A DNA stretch of 64,000 nt from Bacillota bacterium. Its GTDB lineage: Bacteria; Bacillota; Clostridia; Oscillospirales; Ruminococcaceae. The stretch covers positions 69,926 to 133,925 of the forward strand of contig JAEWWT010000025.1 of NCBI GenBank assembly GCA_023396225.1, in the 5' to 3' direction. Of the stretch, positions 43,116 to 51,733 are shown piece after piece. The position numbers and the translations under genes were made by a program. The number at the start of each line of letters is the position of its first letter. Positions within the stretch are counted from its first letter, which is position 1. The notes under the pieces were generated by a model. The model was not told the origin of the DNA, made no database searches, and saw only the letters and a list, made by a program, of their open reading frames with translations.

Positions 43116-43901
43116 ATGGCCGATCTGAGTAATGAAGAAAAAGCCGCCTTGCTTGAAGAATACAAAAAGACAGGCGATAAGGCACTTCGCAACAAGGTTG
43201 TTCTTGCATATATGAATGTTGTCAGATATGCCGCTGTTTCTACAAGAAATATGTATCAGAAATTTGCTGATACCGATGACGTAATTGATGAAGCCACAAT
43301 CGCTCTCATGAGTGCCATCGAATCATTTGATCCTGCAAGAAATGTAAAATTTGAAACCTATGCCTCAACAAAAGTCAGGGGAGCAATCATAGATTTTATC
43401 AGACGTCAGGATGTAGTTTCAAGGGGAGTAAGAAAGTTCACAAAGGATTATGACAGCGCTTACGGTCAGCTTTATTCAGAGTTGAACAGAGAGCCTACCA
43501 ATGCTGAAATAGCTGAAAAGCTTGCAATATCAGAGGACAAGCTTGCATCAGGAATTGTACAGTCAGCAGCAGCGCAGACTTTGTCGTTCGAGGAGCTTGT
43601 TATAAACACAGGCTTTGATATAGGCGACCAGCTCACCGAAGACGGTGTATGGACAGCTGAACAGGAGCTGTACAGAAAAGAAAAGCTTAATCAGCTTGCA
43701 CAGGCAGTTACAAAGCTTAATGACAAGGAAAGACTTGTTATAACATTGTATTATTATGAAAAGCTAAAGTTTTCAGATATAGGAAAGGTTCTTGAGGTTT
43801 CAGAATCAAGGGTATGTCAGCTTCATTCAAAGGCTGTTCAGAAAATGAAGGAGCATATGGCGGAATATCTCGGAATAACAGTGAAAAAATCGGACAAATA
43901 A
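43116..43901 (+). CDS. fliA: RNA polymerase sigma factor for flagellar operons (sigma-28/SigD)
   Basis: This 261-residue sigma factor has region 2 (AYMNVVRYAAVSTRNMYQKF, ESFDPARNVKFETYASTKVR, GAIIDFIRRQDVVSRGVRKF), region 3 and region 4 (KLNDKERLVITLYYYEKLKF, SDIGKVLEVSESRVCQLHSK). It recognises the promoter found at 54789-54815 and is held by FlgM. Being coded in the early operon it is made before hook completion. GGAAGGAGAG precedes the ATG. Confidence 0.97.
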   Translation: MADLSNEEKAALLEEYKKTGDKALRNKVVLAYMNVVRYAAVSTRNMYQKFADTDDVIDEATIALMSAIESFDPARNVKFETYASTKVRGAIIDFIRRQDVVSRGVRKFTKDYDSAYGQLYSELNREPTNAEIAEKLAISEDKLASGIVQSAAAQTLSFEELVINTGFDIGDQLTEDGVWTAEQELYRKEKLNQLAQAVTKLNDKERLVITLYYYEKLKFSDIGKVLEVSESRVCQLHSKAVQKMKEHMAEYLGITVKKSDK

Positions 43902-43938
43902 TTAACAGACCGTCAGAAGTAAGAAAGGATGGCTATAT

Positions 43939-44697
43939 ATGCTAAGAGGATATTATACAGCAGCAAACGGTATCATTAATGAGCAGAGAATTCTCAATGT
44001 TATTTCAAATAATATTGCAAACGTCAAGACAGCAGGATTCAAGAGTGATACTGCTGTTCCGACAACTTTTGATGAGTCACTTCTGTTACTCAGAGGAAAT
44101 CCAAGCCAGACAGGAACAATCCGTTACAGAACAATTGACTATACAAAAGCGTCCTTGAGTGAGGGTACATATGAGAATACAGGCTCAAGGCTTGATTTAG
44201 CACTCAGAGGCCCTGTTCATTTCAATTTACAAAGCTATCAGAACGGTGAAGTTCTTCTAACAAGAAATGGCCAGTTCAGCATTGATAATGAAGGTTATCT
44301 TGCACTTGGTTCTGACGGACGGGTTCTTGATAATAATCAGCAGCCAATTCAGATTGGAAGTGCAGATTTTGTTGTTTCAAAGGATGGCACTATTGCAACT
44401 GATGACGGCAGAACTTTTACACTCGGGCTTACATATCTTGCTCCTGATACAAACGCAGAAAAAATTGGCGAAAATACATACAGACCTTATGATGAGGCAG
44501 TTCAGACAGGAAATATTCCTGAGGGCACTAATTTCTCAGTTATGCAAGGGATATATGAACGTTCAAATGTTGATATTACAGATGAAATTCTGAAATCAAC
44601 GACTGCTCAGGGAGTTTTCAATGCTTGTACATCTGCGCTGAAGATTTTAAATTCAGTAAACCAAATTACCTGCAACACTTTAGCAAAGATAAACTAA
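43939..44697 (+). CDS. flgF: Flagellar rod protein FlgF
   Basis: This 252-residue distal rod protein of the FlgF/FlgG family has YTAANGIINEQRILNVISNN followed by IANVKTAGFKSD at its N-terminus, the internal RTIDYTKASLSEGTYENTGS and TRNGQFSIDNEGYLALGSDG motifs, and the C-terminal ERSNVDITDEILKSTTAQGV. Because it lies before a second paralogue it is named FlgF, with FlgG following; naming of the pair could be reversed. AGAAAGGATGG precedes the ATG. Confidence 0.88.
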   Translation: MLRGYYTAANGIINEQRILNVISNNIANVKTAGFKSDTAVPTTFDESLLLLRGNPSQTGTIRYRTIDYTKASLSEGTYENTGSRLDLALRGPVHFNLQSYQNGEVLLTRNGQFSIDNEGYLALGSDGRVLDNNQQPIQIGSADFVVSKDGTIATDDGRTFTLGLTYLAPDTNAEKIGENTYRPYDEAVQTGNIPEGTNFSVMQGIYERSNVDITDEILKSTTAQGVFNACTSALKILNSVNQITCNTLAKIN

Positions 44698-44740
44698 GCC
44701 AGTCAGGTAATTATATAATACAAACAAAATAACGTATAAA

Positions 44741-44790
44741 CTTTCAGACCGAGAGTATTGTTTGCCGGGCTGACAGCACTCTGAAAGGAA
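44741..44790 (+). promoter_or_regulatory. Shine-Dalgarno-sequestering pairing before flgG
   Basis: CTTTCAGA at 44741-44748 is the exact complement of TCTGAAAG at 44780-44787. The latter contains the GAAAGGA ribosome-binding site of flgG, so an 8-bp stem would hide it. Confidence 0.5.
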
Positions 44791-44801
44791 TGGGGATTAG
44801 T

Positions 44802-45530
44802 ATGAGTAAGGTAGGAATTAATTCGGTTGCTTTGGGTATCAAGATATATCAGGATGCGCTGGATATTACAGCTAATAATATTGCAAATGTCAACACTGAT
44901 GGATTTAAGGCTTCAAGAGCATCATTCTCTGACTTGATTTACACATCTGTAAACCAGAAGAATCAGTATCATCAAGAAGGTCACGGTATTAGAGTAAACA
45001 AGACTGACCTTATGTTTGAGCAGAGTACTCTTCACGATACAGGCAGAAAGCTTGACTTTGCCGCACTTGATGAGGGCTTTTTTGCAGTTCAGGCTGGTGA
45101 AGATACACTCTTCACAAAGGCGGGATCATTCAAGGTTACTCAGAATGAAGCAGGTGAATGGGAGCTTTGTGATGCAAACGGCGGCTTTGTCCTTGATGCA
45201 GACGGCAATCATATTACTGTTCCTTATGATGAGGAAACAGATGAATATGACTTGGAAGGTGTTGCGTCAAAGTTAGCAGTTTACAGATTCCCTAACCCTT
45301 ATGGACTTGACCAGTTAGGTGAAAACTACTATGAACAGAATGACAGCAGCGGAGTAGCTTATGTTGATCCCGATGCTACGCTGAAACAAGGATATATTGA
45401 AAAGTCATCCACTAATGTTGCAAATGAAATGTCAAAGGTAATTGAGTATCAGAGGTCGTTCCAGCTTAATGTAACATTGTTTAAACAACATGATCAAATG
45501 AATGCGGAAATGAACAATCTTAGAAATTGA
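44802..45530 (+). CDS. flgG: Flagellar rod protein FlgG
   Basis: This 242-residue rod protein has the N-terminal ALGIKIYQDALDITANNIAN followed by VNTDGFKASRASFSDLIY, GRKLDFAALDEGFFAVQAGE in the middle and the C-terminal EKSSTNVANEMSKVIEYQRS, QLNVTLFKQHDQM helix. It is closely related to flgF, which precedes it. The ATG at 44802 is chosen over the in-frame ATG at 44790, which sits within GAAAGGAATGG. Confidence 0.9.
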   Translation: MSKVGINSVALGIKIYQDALDITANNIANVNTDGFKASRASFSDLIYTSVNQKNQYHQEGHGIRVNKTDLMFEQSTLHDTGRKLDFAALDEGFFAVQAGEDTLFTKAGSFKVTQNEAGEWELCDANGGFVLDADGNHITVPYDEETDEYDLEGVASKLAVYRFPNPYGLDQLGENYYEQNDSSGVAYVDPDATLKQGYIEKSSTNVANEMSKVIEYQRSFQLNVTLFKQHDQMNAEMNNLRN

Positions 45531-45663
45531 TTTAAATCCATACATAATATAAATTGCTGCAATTTAATACTGTTTTTGTTTATTTAATACTACAGGTAAG
45601 CTTTTATAAAGATTTTTAACGGAAAAAGTATTAATTATAGTGAGCATTCGGGAGGTAGTAACA

Positions 45664-46287
45664 GTGTCAATAAAAAACGTCGATCAGCTTAATTCAATGC
45701 ATCTTGATGTGTTGAGGGAAATTGGAAATATCGGCTCTGGAAATGCGGCAAGTTCGCTTGCAACGCTTATGAATTCTATGGTTGATATCTCTGTTCCGAT
45801 GGTTAAGCTTCTTGGATTTAATGAAACGGTTGAATTTCTCGGAGGACCTGAGAATATTGCGATAGGAATGCTGGTTGGGCTTTGCGGTGATATTTCGGGA
45901 ATGATGCTTTACATTCTGAAGAAAGAATTTGCCAATGAAATGCTTTCAACTGTTCTGGGCAAGAGCATTGATGATCTTTCACAGCTTGATGAAATGGACA
46001 TCTCCTTTATTCAGGAAATCGGAAATATTATGGCAGGCTCATATGTAAACGCAATATCCTCCCTTACAGGACTTACAATTGATATTTCAGTTCCAACGTT
46101 GACTGTTGATATGGTGGGAGCAATTTTGAGCGTTCCTGCAGTTGAATTTGCAAAGGTGGGCGACAAGGTTCTCTTTATTGACGACAGTTTTATTGCTTCC
46201 AATAATGAAATAAAGAGCAATATGATTCTTGTTCCTGAAACAGGCTCTCTGGAAAAGCTGTTCTCAAGACTGGGAGTTGAAATTTAG
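45664..46287 (+). CDS. cheC: CheY-P phosphatase CheC
   Basis: This 207-residue protein has two CheC motifs. The first is LDVLREIGNIGSGNAASSLA at residues 14-33. The second, near residue 120, is DISFIQEIGNIMAGSYVNAI. Both contain the catalytic E-x-x-x-N arrangement. CheC dephosphorylates CheY-P and binds CheD. The start is a GTG at 45664, nine bases behind GGGAGG; the upstream GTG at 45640 has no good site. It is translationally adjacent to cheD. Confidence 0.93.
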   Translation: MSIKNVDQLNSMHLDVLREIGNIGSGNAASSLATLMNSMVDISVPMVKLLGFNETVEFLGGPENIAIGMLVGLCGDISGMMLYILKKEFANEMLSTVLGKSIDDLSQLDEMDISFIQEIGNIMAGSYVNAISSLTGLTIDISVPTLTVDMVGAILSVPAVEFAKVGDKVLFIDDSFIASNNEIKSNMILVPETGSLEKLFSRLGVEI

Positions 46288-46288
46288 T

Positions 46289-46771
46289 ATGGGAAATGTA
46301 ATAAACGTCGGAATATCGGATATGAATATTGCTCTCGGTGATGATACACTTGTAACATATGCATTAGGCTCATGCGTCGGAATATGCTTGTATGATTTTG
46401 AAAAGAAAATTGCAGGACTTGCACATATAATGCTTCCTTGGAGTAAAGAAGCTCCTTCAAACAGCGATAATAAGAGAAGATATGCAGATACAGGAATAAC
46501 AGAACTTATACAGATGATGTACGGAAAGGGAGCGTCTCCTTCAAGACTTGTTGCAAAGATAGCAGGCGGCGCACAGATGTTTAAAACAAATTCAGCTGTA
46601 TTCAATATCGGAGACAGAAATGTCGATGCAGTAAAAAAAGTTCTTGATACATATAAAATAAGAATTCTTGCGGAAGAAACAGGACTTAATTATGGAAGGA
46701 CAGTTTTCTTCTGTGCGGCAGACGGGATTATGGAAGTAAAAGCGGCATTAAAGCCGACGGTAAAGGTATAA
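46289..46771 (+). CDS. cheD: Chemoreceptor glutamine deamidase CheD
   Basis: This 160-residue enzyme deamidates Gln residues of chemoreceptors. The catalytic Cys29 and His46 are visible in YALGSCVGICLYDFEKKIAG LAHIMLP (residues 24-50), with the conserved KIAGGAQMF near 90 and GRTVFF later. It starts one base after the cheC stop, matching the CheC-CheD functional complex. The early operon ends after it. Confidence 0.95.
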   Translation: MGNVINVGISDMNIALGDDTLVTYALGSCVGICLYDFEKKIAGLAHIMLPWSKEAPSNSDNKRRYADTGITELIQMMYGKGASPSRLVAKIAGGAQMFKTNSAVFNIGDRNVDAVKKVLDTYKIRILAEETGLNYGRTVFFCAADGIMEVKAALKPTVKV

Positions 46772-46774
46772 ACA

Positions 46775-46815
46775 AAGACAGGATAGTTAAGTTATTCTAT
46801 CCTGTCTTATTTTAT
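46775..46815 (+). terminator. Terminator of the early flagellar operon
   Basis: AAGACAGGATAG (46775-46786) pairs perfectly with CTATCCTGTCTT (46797-46808) over a 10-base loop, followed by ATTTTAT. It can also act on the convergent minus-strand transcript. Confidence 0.82.
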
Positions 46816-46825
46816 AAATAATATT

Positions 46826-47122
46826 TTATTTTTTTAATTGGTTCTTTTCGCTCGCAACACGCATTATCTCTGCATATATTCCTGCAACTACCTGATATAA
46901 CTCGGGAGGAATACCCTGACCGATGTTCACCATTGAAAGCACAGCCGCCGCAGAATCGTCACGGAAAACCGGAACTCCGTTTTCGTCTGCAATCTCGATG
47001 ATTTTTTCAGCAGCTTTTCCATGTCCGGCCGCAACTACAACAGGGCTATAATCCTTTTCAGGATTATATTTCAACGCAACGGCAGTTCCCTTAGGCTTGT
47101 TATAATCATTAAATCTTGACAT
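46826..47122 (-). CDS. FlhB C-terminal-domain homologue (FlhX/YlqH type)
   Basis: This 98-residue protein corresponds only to the cytoplasmic domain of FlhB: KGTAVALKYNPEKDYSPVVV, then AAEKIIEIADENGVPVFRD and GQGIPPELYQVVAGIYAEIM. It lacks the NPTH cleavage motif and the membrane part. Such proteins (YlqH in Bacillus) occur in many flagellated Firmicutes and may substitute for or modulate the FlhB C-domain. It overlaps the preceding FliK-like gene by 14 bases, so the two are translationally coupled. Confidence 0.9.
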   Translation of the reverse strand: MSRFNDYNKPKGTAVALKYNPEKDYSPVVVAAGHGKAAEKIIEIADENGVPVFRDDSAAAVLSMVNIGQGIPPELYQVVAGIYAEIMRVASEKNQLKK

Positions 47123-48884
47123 TTATACTAAACCTCTTTTCATTAATTTTAGGGAACACCTCTGATAAGTCACGCTTGATATTTACAGGTTCAACAATTG
47201 TACTGTTCACGTTATATCCATTTGCCGAGGCAATTGTACCTATAGATTTTTTTATAGATGAAAATGCTGATTCAGTTCCAGGAGGGCAAAGAAGAAGAAC
47301 ATTGAGCTGAGAGTTCTTTGCAAGGATTTCAAGCTCGAAATAGCCTGTGTTTTCTATGTCAAAGCACATAAAAAGGTGGCTGCCCGGTTCGGAATCCTCA
47401 CCTCCGCCAGAATTCCTGTCCCTTATTACATCATTTGCATCAGGGTCGGCCCAAAGCTCACCGAAAGCTTTCATACCGTAAGCGTCGAACGGCACAAGGA
47501 AATGCATTAGCGGTGAGAATACCCCAGGGGATGTAAGAAGCCCTGTTACAAGTTCTGTCTGGTTGAAAGAACCTGCAAATCTCATTGTAGGGTCATTCAG
47601 ATTCTTTGAAAGAAAGTCTGCAAAGTTCTCCATGGATGTAGGCGGCTTATAGTTTACTCCGTTAGTCTTTGCAAGTGATTCAAGCACTTCGTTAAGTCTG
47701 TGTGCAAGAGGAATTTTTACTTCAAGACTGTCAATAGAGTTCAGAACAACCCCGAGTTTGTCAACAAGTCCATTCAAATCTTTGGTATCATTGAAGTGTT
47801 TTGCAATGGCATCAATGTCGCTCCGATTACTAGGTGAGACAGCAAGGGAAAGAATATTTCGGAGTGAAAAAGTGCCTTTGGAGGTGTTTATCTTTGAAAG
47901 CATATTGCTAAATTCTGTAGGGTTAATAGACTGTGAAGTTTGTTTTGCTGATGCCGCAAGTCTGGAGGTAGCAGCAAGCAAAGGGTCAGAAAATCGTCCT
48001 TCAAGAGCGGCAAGTTTTGCATCGGGCAGCATACTGCTTGAGGTAACAAACTCATTGAAACTGGTTTCAAGAGTAGATTTAAGATTACTGTCGGAGATAT
48101 AGGACATAAGCTTGTCAAAACTTTCGCCAAGTGCGCTGTTGTTTACAACCCTTGACATATTGTAGGTAACAAGAGGAATAAGATTAAGTGTCTTGTCATT
48201 AAGCAGTAGGCTCTGTGAAAGGCTGTCAAGAAGTTGACGGACTTCTCCCTTCATCTGAGGAAAGTTCTCGGCAGAGAGATTGTCAGCTACATTAATGAGT
48301 TGTGAAGATAAATTTCGGCTTCGAGAAACTGATGTAGCAAGGTATCTGAGGTTTGAAGATATTGATGTCATTATTTCCTGCTGTGAGTTAGCTGATGCAG
48401 CAGCTTTCATAAAATCAAGTATAGCAGTGCTCATTTCGCCTGAGGATTTATCGTAAAGCCCTTTAAGCTGGGTAAACAGAGGATTGCTGAAAATGGTAGC
48501 ATTTTTCTGCTGATTAACAAGATCAGATGAAAGGTTTTCGGGAGTAAGCATAATTTCCTTTGCAAGCTTTGTTATTTCATTTAAAAGCTCTGTATCACCT
48601 GATTCGGCGATGCGGGCAAAGGTTTCCTCTCCGATTACGGCTTTAAGTGCATTTGAAGTAGAAAAAGGATTCTTTGATATAGATGGGGATGTTCTTGGCA
48701 TGGAGGTCGATTTGCCGTCTGACAGGTTTTGCTTTCCGAGTTCCTCGCTTCTCTGATTGGTCTTTAAAATCTTGCTTGTATCGGATAAATCAAAGTTCTG
48801 TTCAGGCTGGATATGTTGAGATTTATGCTGAAGTTGATAATCTTTAGGAGAAATTGGTGAGGTTATTTGTAGTAAATCTGCCAT
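47109..48884 (-). CDS. FliK-like protein (YlqG-type), partner of the FlhB homologue
   Basis: This 591-residue protein has a long Ser/Asn/Leu-rich helical region and a C-terminal domain of about 120 residues (LFMCFDIENTGYFELEILAK, NSQLNVLLLCPPGTESAFSS) resembling the FliK hook-length domain. In Bacillus, ylqG and ylqH form the same pair. The ATG at 48884 follows GGAGGCG. As a second FliK-type protein in the window it might act with the FlhB C-domain protein, but its role is unknown. Confidence 0.72.
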   Translation of the reverse strand: MADLLQITSPISPKDYQLQHKSQHIQPEQNFDLSDTSKILKTNQRSEELGKQNLSDGKSTSMPRTSPSISKNPFSTSNALKAVIGEETFARIAESGDTELLNEITKLAKEIMLTPENLSSDLVNQQKNATIFSNPLFTQLKGLYDKSSGEMSTAILDFMKAAASANSQQEIMTSISSNLRYLATSVSRSRNLSSQLINVADNLSAENFPQMKGEVRQLLDSLSQSLLLNDKTLNLIPLVTYNMSRVVNNSALGESFDKLMSYISDSNLKSTLETSFNEFVTSSSMLPDAKLAALEGRFSDPLLAATSRLAASAKQTSQSINPTEFSNMLSKINTSKGTFSLRNILSLAVSPSNRSDIDAIAKHFNDTKDLNGLVDKLGVVLNSIDSLEVKIPLAHRLNEVLESLAKTNGVNYKPPTSMENFADFLSKNLNDPTMRFAGSFNQTELVTGLLTSPGVFSPLMHFLVPFDAYGMKAFGELWADPDANDVIRDRNSGGGEDSEPGSHLFMCFDIENTGYFELEILAKNSQLNVLLLCPPGTESAFSSIKKSIGTIASANGYNVNSTIVEPVNIKRDLSEVFPKINEKRFSINVKI

Positions 48885-48967
48885 AATGTACACGCCTCCT
48901 TTATGGTAAACAATATTTTTGTTTAATATACACAAAATGTTAAAAGGATTTTTTTAGTTATAACTTT

Positions 48968-48996
48968 ATTATATTGCATTTTTGTCTTGTAGTAAA
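48968..48996 (-). promoter_or_regulatory. Promoter of the FliK-like/FlhX pair
   Basis: On the minus strand TTTACT (48991-48996), 17 bases, then TATAAT (48968-48973). Its -35 overlaps the -35 of the divergent cheA promoter. Confidence 0.55.
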
Positions 48997-49015
48997 GAGA
49001 TTTTTGTTGTATAAT
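48987..49015 (+). promoter_or_regulatory. Sigma-A promoter of the cheA operon
   Basis: TTGTAG (48987-48992), 17 bases, then TATAAT (49010-49015), about 100 bases before the cheA start. Confidence 0.65.
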
Positions 49016-49118
49016 TAGATTAAATATAACAAATCTTTCTGTTTTCGGTTCATAATGATGAAAAACAGGCGTAGTTTTTAATTAAGTAATAATTATATTT
49101 AAACAGGTAGGTGTTAAT

Positions 49119-51536
49119 ATGGCAAAGTTTGAAGCGGGTATGGAGCAAATGGTCGATATGTACATATATGAAACCACATCACTCCTTGAGCAGCTGGACC
49201 AGATATTAATGAAAACGGAAAGCCAGAATAATTTCGGGGAAGAAGAGATCAATGAAATTTTCCGTATCATGCACACCATAAAGGGCTCGTCTGCCATGAT
49301 GGGACTTGAAAACATGAAAAATCTTTCTCACATTATTGAGGATACATTTTTCATTATCAGAGAGGACAACCCTGTCATTGAGTCAATAAGTTCTCTTTAT
49401 GAGCTTTTGTTCAGTGCGTCTGACCTCCTCAAAGCAGAAATTGAACTTATGCAGGAGGATGAATATAATCCTACTGATTTTACAGCTCAGATGAATAAGA
49501 TCAAGGCTTTTGTTGAAGTCCTCAAGGGCGGGGCTCCGGCAGCCGCACAAGATACGTCTGCTGTTGCAGAATCTAAGGAAGCTGCTACACAGCCGGCAGA
49601 AGCATTTGATTCATATGAAATGATCACAGTTGCTAATACTGCTGAAAATGTTAATGTAACTGTATTTTTTGATGATGACTGCAAGATGGAAAATCTTCGT
49701 GCCTTGCTTGTTATAAATAAAATCAAGGAAGAATGTTCTTATCTTAAATATGAACCTGCAGATATTGAAACAAATTCAGCGTCTGCAAAGATTATTATTG
49801 AAAAAGGTTTTGATATTACATTTGCTCCTAACGGGGATACAACAGCAGATGCTGTGCTAAATGAAATTGCAGGAACTGCTAATGTAAAATCATATGAAGT
49901 GCTTGATAATGGCGCAGGCGGAGAAAAGCAGGTTCCTGCATATACCCTCACCGCTGTTAAGGTTATTTTTGAAGAAGACTGCAAAATGGAAAATCTCCGT
50001 GCGCTTCTTGTTATCAATAAGATAAAGGAGCTTTGCGAACTTCTTGCGTATGAACCTTCAGATATTGAAAGTAACAGCGAAGCATCTGCTGAAATTATTG
50101 AGAAGGGATTCATCATTTACTTTAAGTCTGATGATGATGATGCTGTAATTATGGGAATTGATAACTCTCCTAACGTTAAAACATACGAAGTAATCAGAAG
50201 GGGAAGTGACACTCCTCCTGCAAATGCTCCGAAAGCAAAGGCTGCACCAAAGGCAGCTGCACCAAAGTCAGAAGTAGTGCCTATGGCTGCTGAAGCACCA
50301 ATACAGACAATGGAACAGGTAAACAAGATGATTTCCGGAAGCAACTCCAAGGGCGGCTCAAAGCAGTCCCTTATTTCCGTTAATCTTAACAAGCTTGATA
50401 CACTCCTTGACCTTGTGGGAGAAATTGTTATCACCGAAGCTATGGTTACTTCAAACCCTGACCTAAAGGGATTAAGACTTGATAATTTCCAGAAAGCCGC
50501 TCGTCAGCTAAGAAAGCTTAACGGCGAACTGCAGGATATTGTTATGTCGATCCGAATGGTTCCTCTTTCTGGTGCGTTTAACAAGATGACACGTATCGTA
50601 AGAGATATGAAGGTTAAGCTTAATAAGGATGTTGACCTTAAATTTGAGGGCGAGGAAACAGAAGTTGATAAGTCAATTATCGATAACCTCAACGATCCAC
50701 TCATGCATATGGTCAGAAATTCCATGGATCATGGTATTGAAGATACTCAGGAAGAACGTATTGCAAAGGGCAAGCCTGCAAAGGGAACAATTACCCTCTC
50801 TGCTTACAATGCATCCGGAGAAGTTATTATAGTTATTGCTGATGATGGTGCGGGAATTAATCCTGAAAAGGTTCTTGCAAAGGCTGAAAAGAACGGCTTG
50901 CTTACAAAGAATAAGTCTGAATATACAGAAAAAGAAATTTTCAATATGATTATGCTTCCTGGCTTCTCAACCAACGAGCAGGTTACTGAGTTCTCAGGCA
51001 GAGGTGTCGGAATGGACGTTGTAAGAAAGAATATTGAAAAGATAGGCGGTACGGTTTCCGTTGATTCCAAGTGGGGAGAGGGAACATTCTTCACTATCAA
51101 GATTCCGCTTTCACTTTCTATCGTTGATGGCATGGAGGTTTCCGTTGGTCAGTCAATCTTCACTATTCCTATAAACTCCATCAAGGAATCCTTCAAGCTC
51201 AAGCCAAACCAGCTTATTCATGATACCGACGGCAAGGAAATGATTATGATAAGAGGAGAATGTTATCCGCTTATCAGATTGTATGAAATGTATGACCTTA
51301 AACCGGATTCAGAACAGCTTGAGGATGGTATTATTATTCTTGTTGAAGCTGAGGGCAGAAGTGCATGTATCTTTGCTGATGAACTTATCGGTGAACAGCA
51401 GGTAGTTGTTAAACCATTCTCATCACTACTGAACAACTTTAATGTTAAGCAGAACGGAATGGCAGGATGTTCAATTCTCGGCGATGGCTCTATTACAATT
51501 ATCCTTGATATAAGTAATATTATTTCAGATTTTTGA
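49119..51536 (+). CDS. cheA: Chemotaxis histidine kinase CheA with two P2-like domains
   Basis: This 805-residue kinase autophosphorylates His52 of the N-terminal HPt (P1) domain (IMHTIKGSSAMMG). Two tandem P2-like response-regulator-binding domains follow at residues 178-262 and 278-360, each containing DCKMENLRALLVINKIKE. After an Ala/Pro linker come the P3 dimerisation helices (LDTLLDLVGEIVITEAMV), the P4 ATPase with N-box HMVRNSMDHGIE and G-boxes DDGAGIN and GRGVGMDVV, and the C-terminal CheW-like P5. It phosphorylates CheY and probably CheB. First gene of its operon. Confidence 0.97.
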   Translation: MAKFEAGMEQMVDMYIYETTSLLEQLDQILMKTESQNNFGEEEINEIFRIMHTIKGSSAMMGLENMKNLSHIIEDTFFIIREDNPVIESISSLYELLFSASDLLKAEIELMQEDEYNPTDFTAQMNKIKAFVEVLKGGAPAAAQDTSAVAESKEAATQPAEAFDSYEMITVANTAENVNVTVFFDDDCKMENLRALLVINKIKEECSYLKYEPADIETNSASAKIIIEKGFDITFAPNGDTTADAVLNEIAGTANVKSYEVLDNGAGGEKQVPAYTLTAVKVIFEEDCKMENLRALLVINKIKELCELLAYEPSDIESNSEASAEIIEKGFIIYFKSDDDDAVIMGIDNSPNVKTYEVIRRGSDTPPANAPKAKAAPKAAAPKSEVVPMAAEAPIQTMEQVNKMISGSNSKGGSKQSLISVNLNKLDTLLDLVGEIVITEAMVTSNPDLKGLRLDNFQKAARQLRKLNGELQDIVMSIRMVPLSGAFNKMTRIVRDMKVKLNKDVDLKFEGEETEVDKSIIDNLNDPLMHMVRNSMDHGIEDTQEERIAKGKPAKGTITLSAYNASGEVIIVIADDGAGINPEKVLAKAEKNGLLTKNKSEYTEKEIFNMIMLPGFSTNEQVTEFSGRGVGMDVVRKNIEKIGGTVSVDSKWGEGTFFTIKIPLSLSIVDGMEVSVGQSIFTIPINSIKESFKLKPNQLIHDTDGKEMIMIRGECYPLIRLYEMYDLKPDSEQLEDGIIILVEAEGRSACIFADELIGEQQVVVKPFSSLLNNFNVKQNGMAGCSILGDGSITIILDISNIISDF

Positions 51537-51607
51537 TTATCGGGATTATGATTACAGCAGAACAAAGCAAAATAAATCGGCGGAGTGCCGTCCGAACAAG
51601 GAGGTTA

Positions 51608-51733
51608 GCGTGAAAAATACTTTTCACGCAGCTATTTATTCCTTTCTGCAAATACAAGAGCAGAAATTTTGCTTGACTGAACGCAGTTTAGGTTAAAAAC
51701 TGGAATAAATATCAGAAAGGAATGGGTATTAAT
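51608..51733 (+). promoter_or_regulatory. Structured leader, copy D, of cheW
   Basis: A 9-bp hairpin (GCGTGAAAA-atac-TTTTCACGC) is followed by TATTTATTCCTTTCTG (51633-51648). That strand can pair with GGAATAAATA (51702-51711) or, through its right part, with CAGAAAGGAAT (51713-51723), the ribosome-binding site. The layout parallels leader copies A-C. Confidence 0.6.

Noticed and set aside
45531..45663. Possible sigma-28 promoter before cheC
   Set aside because: A TAAAGATT is present but no GCCGATAA-like element follows at the correct distance.
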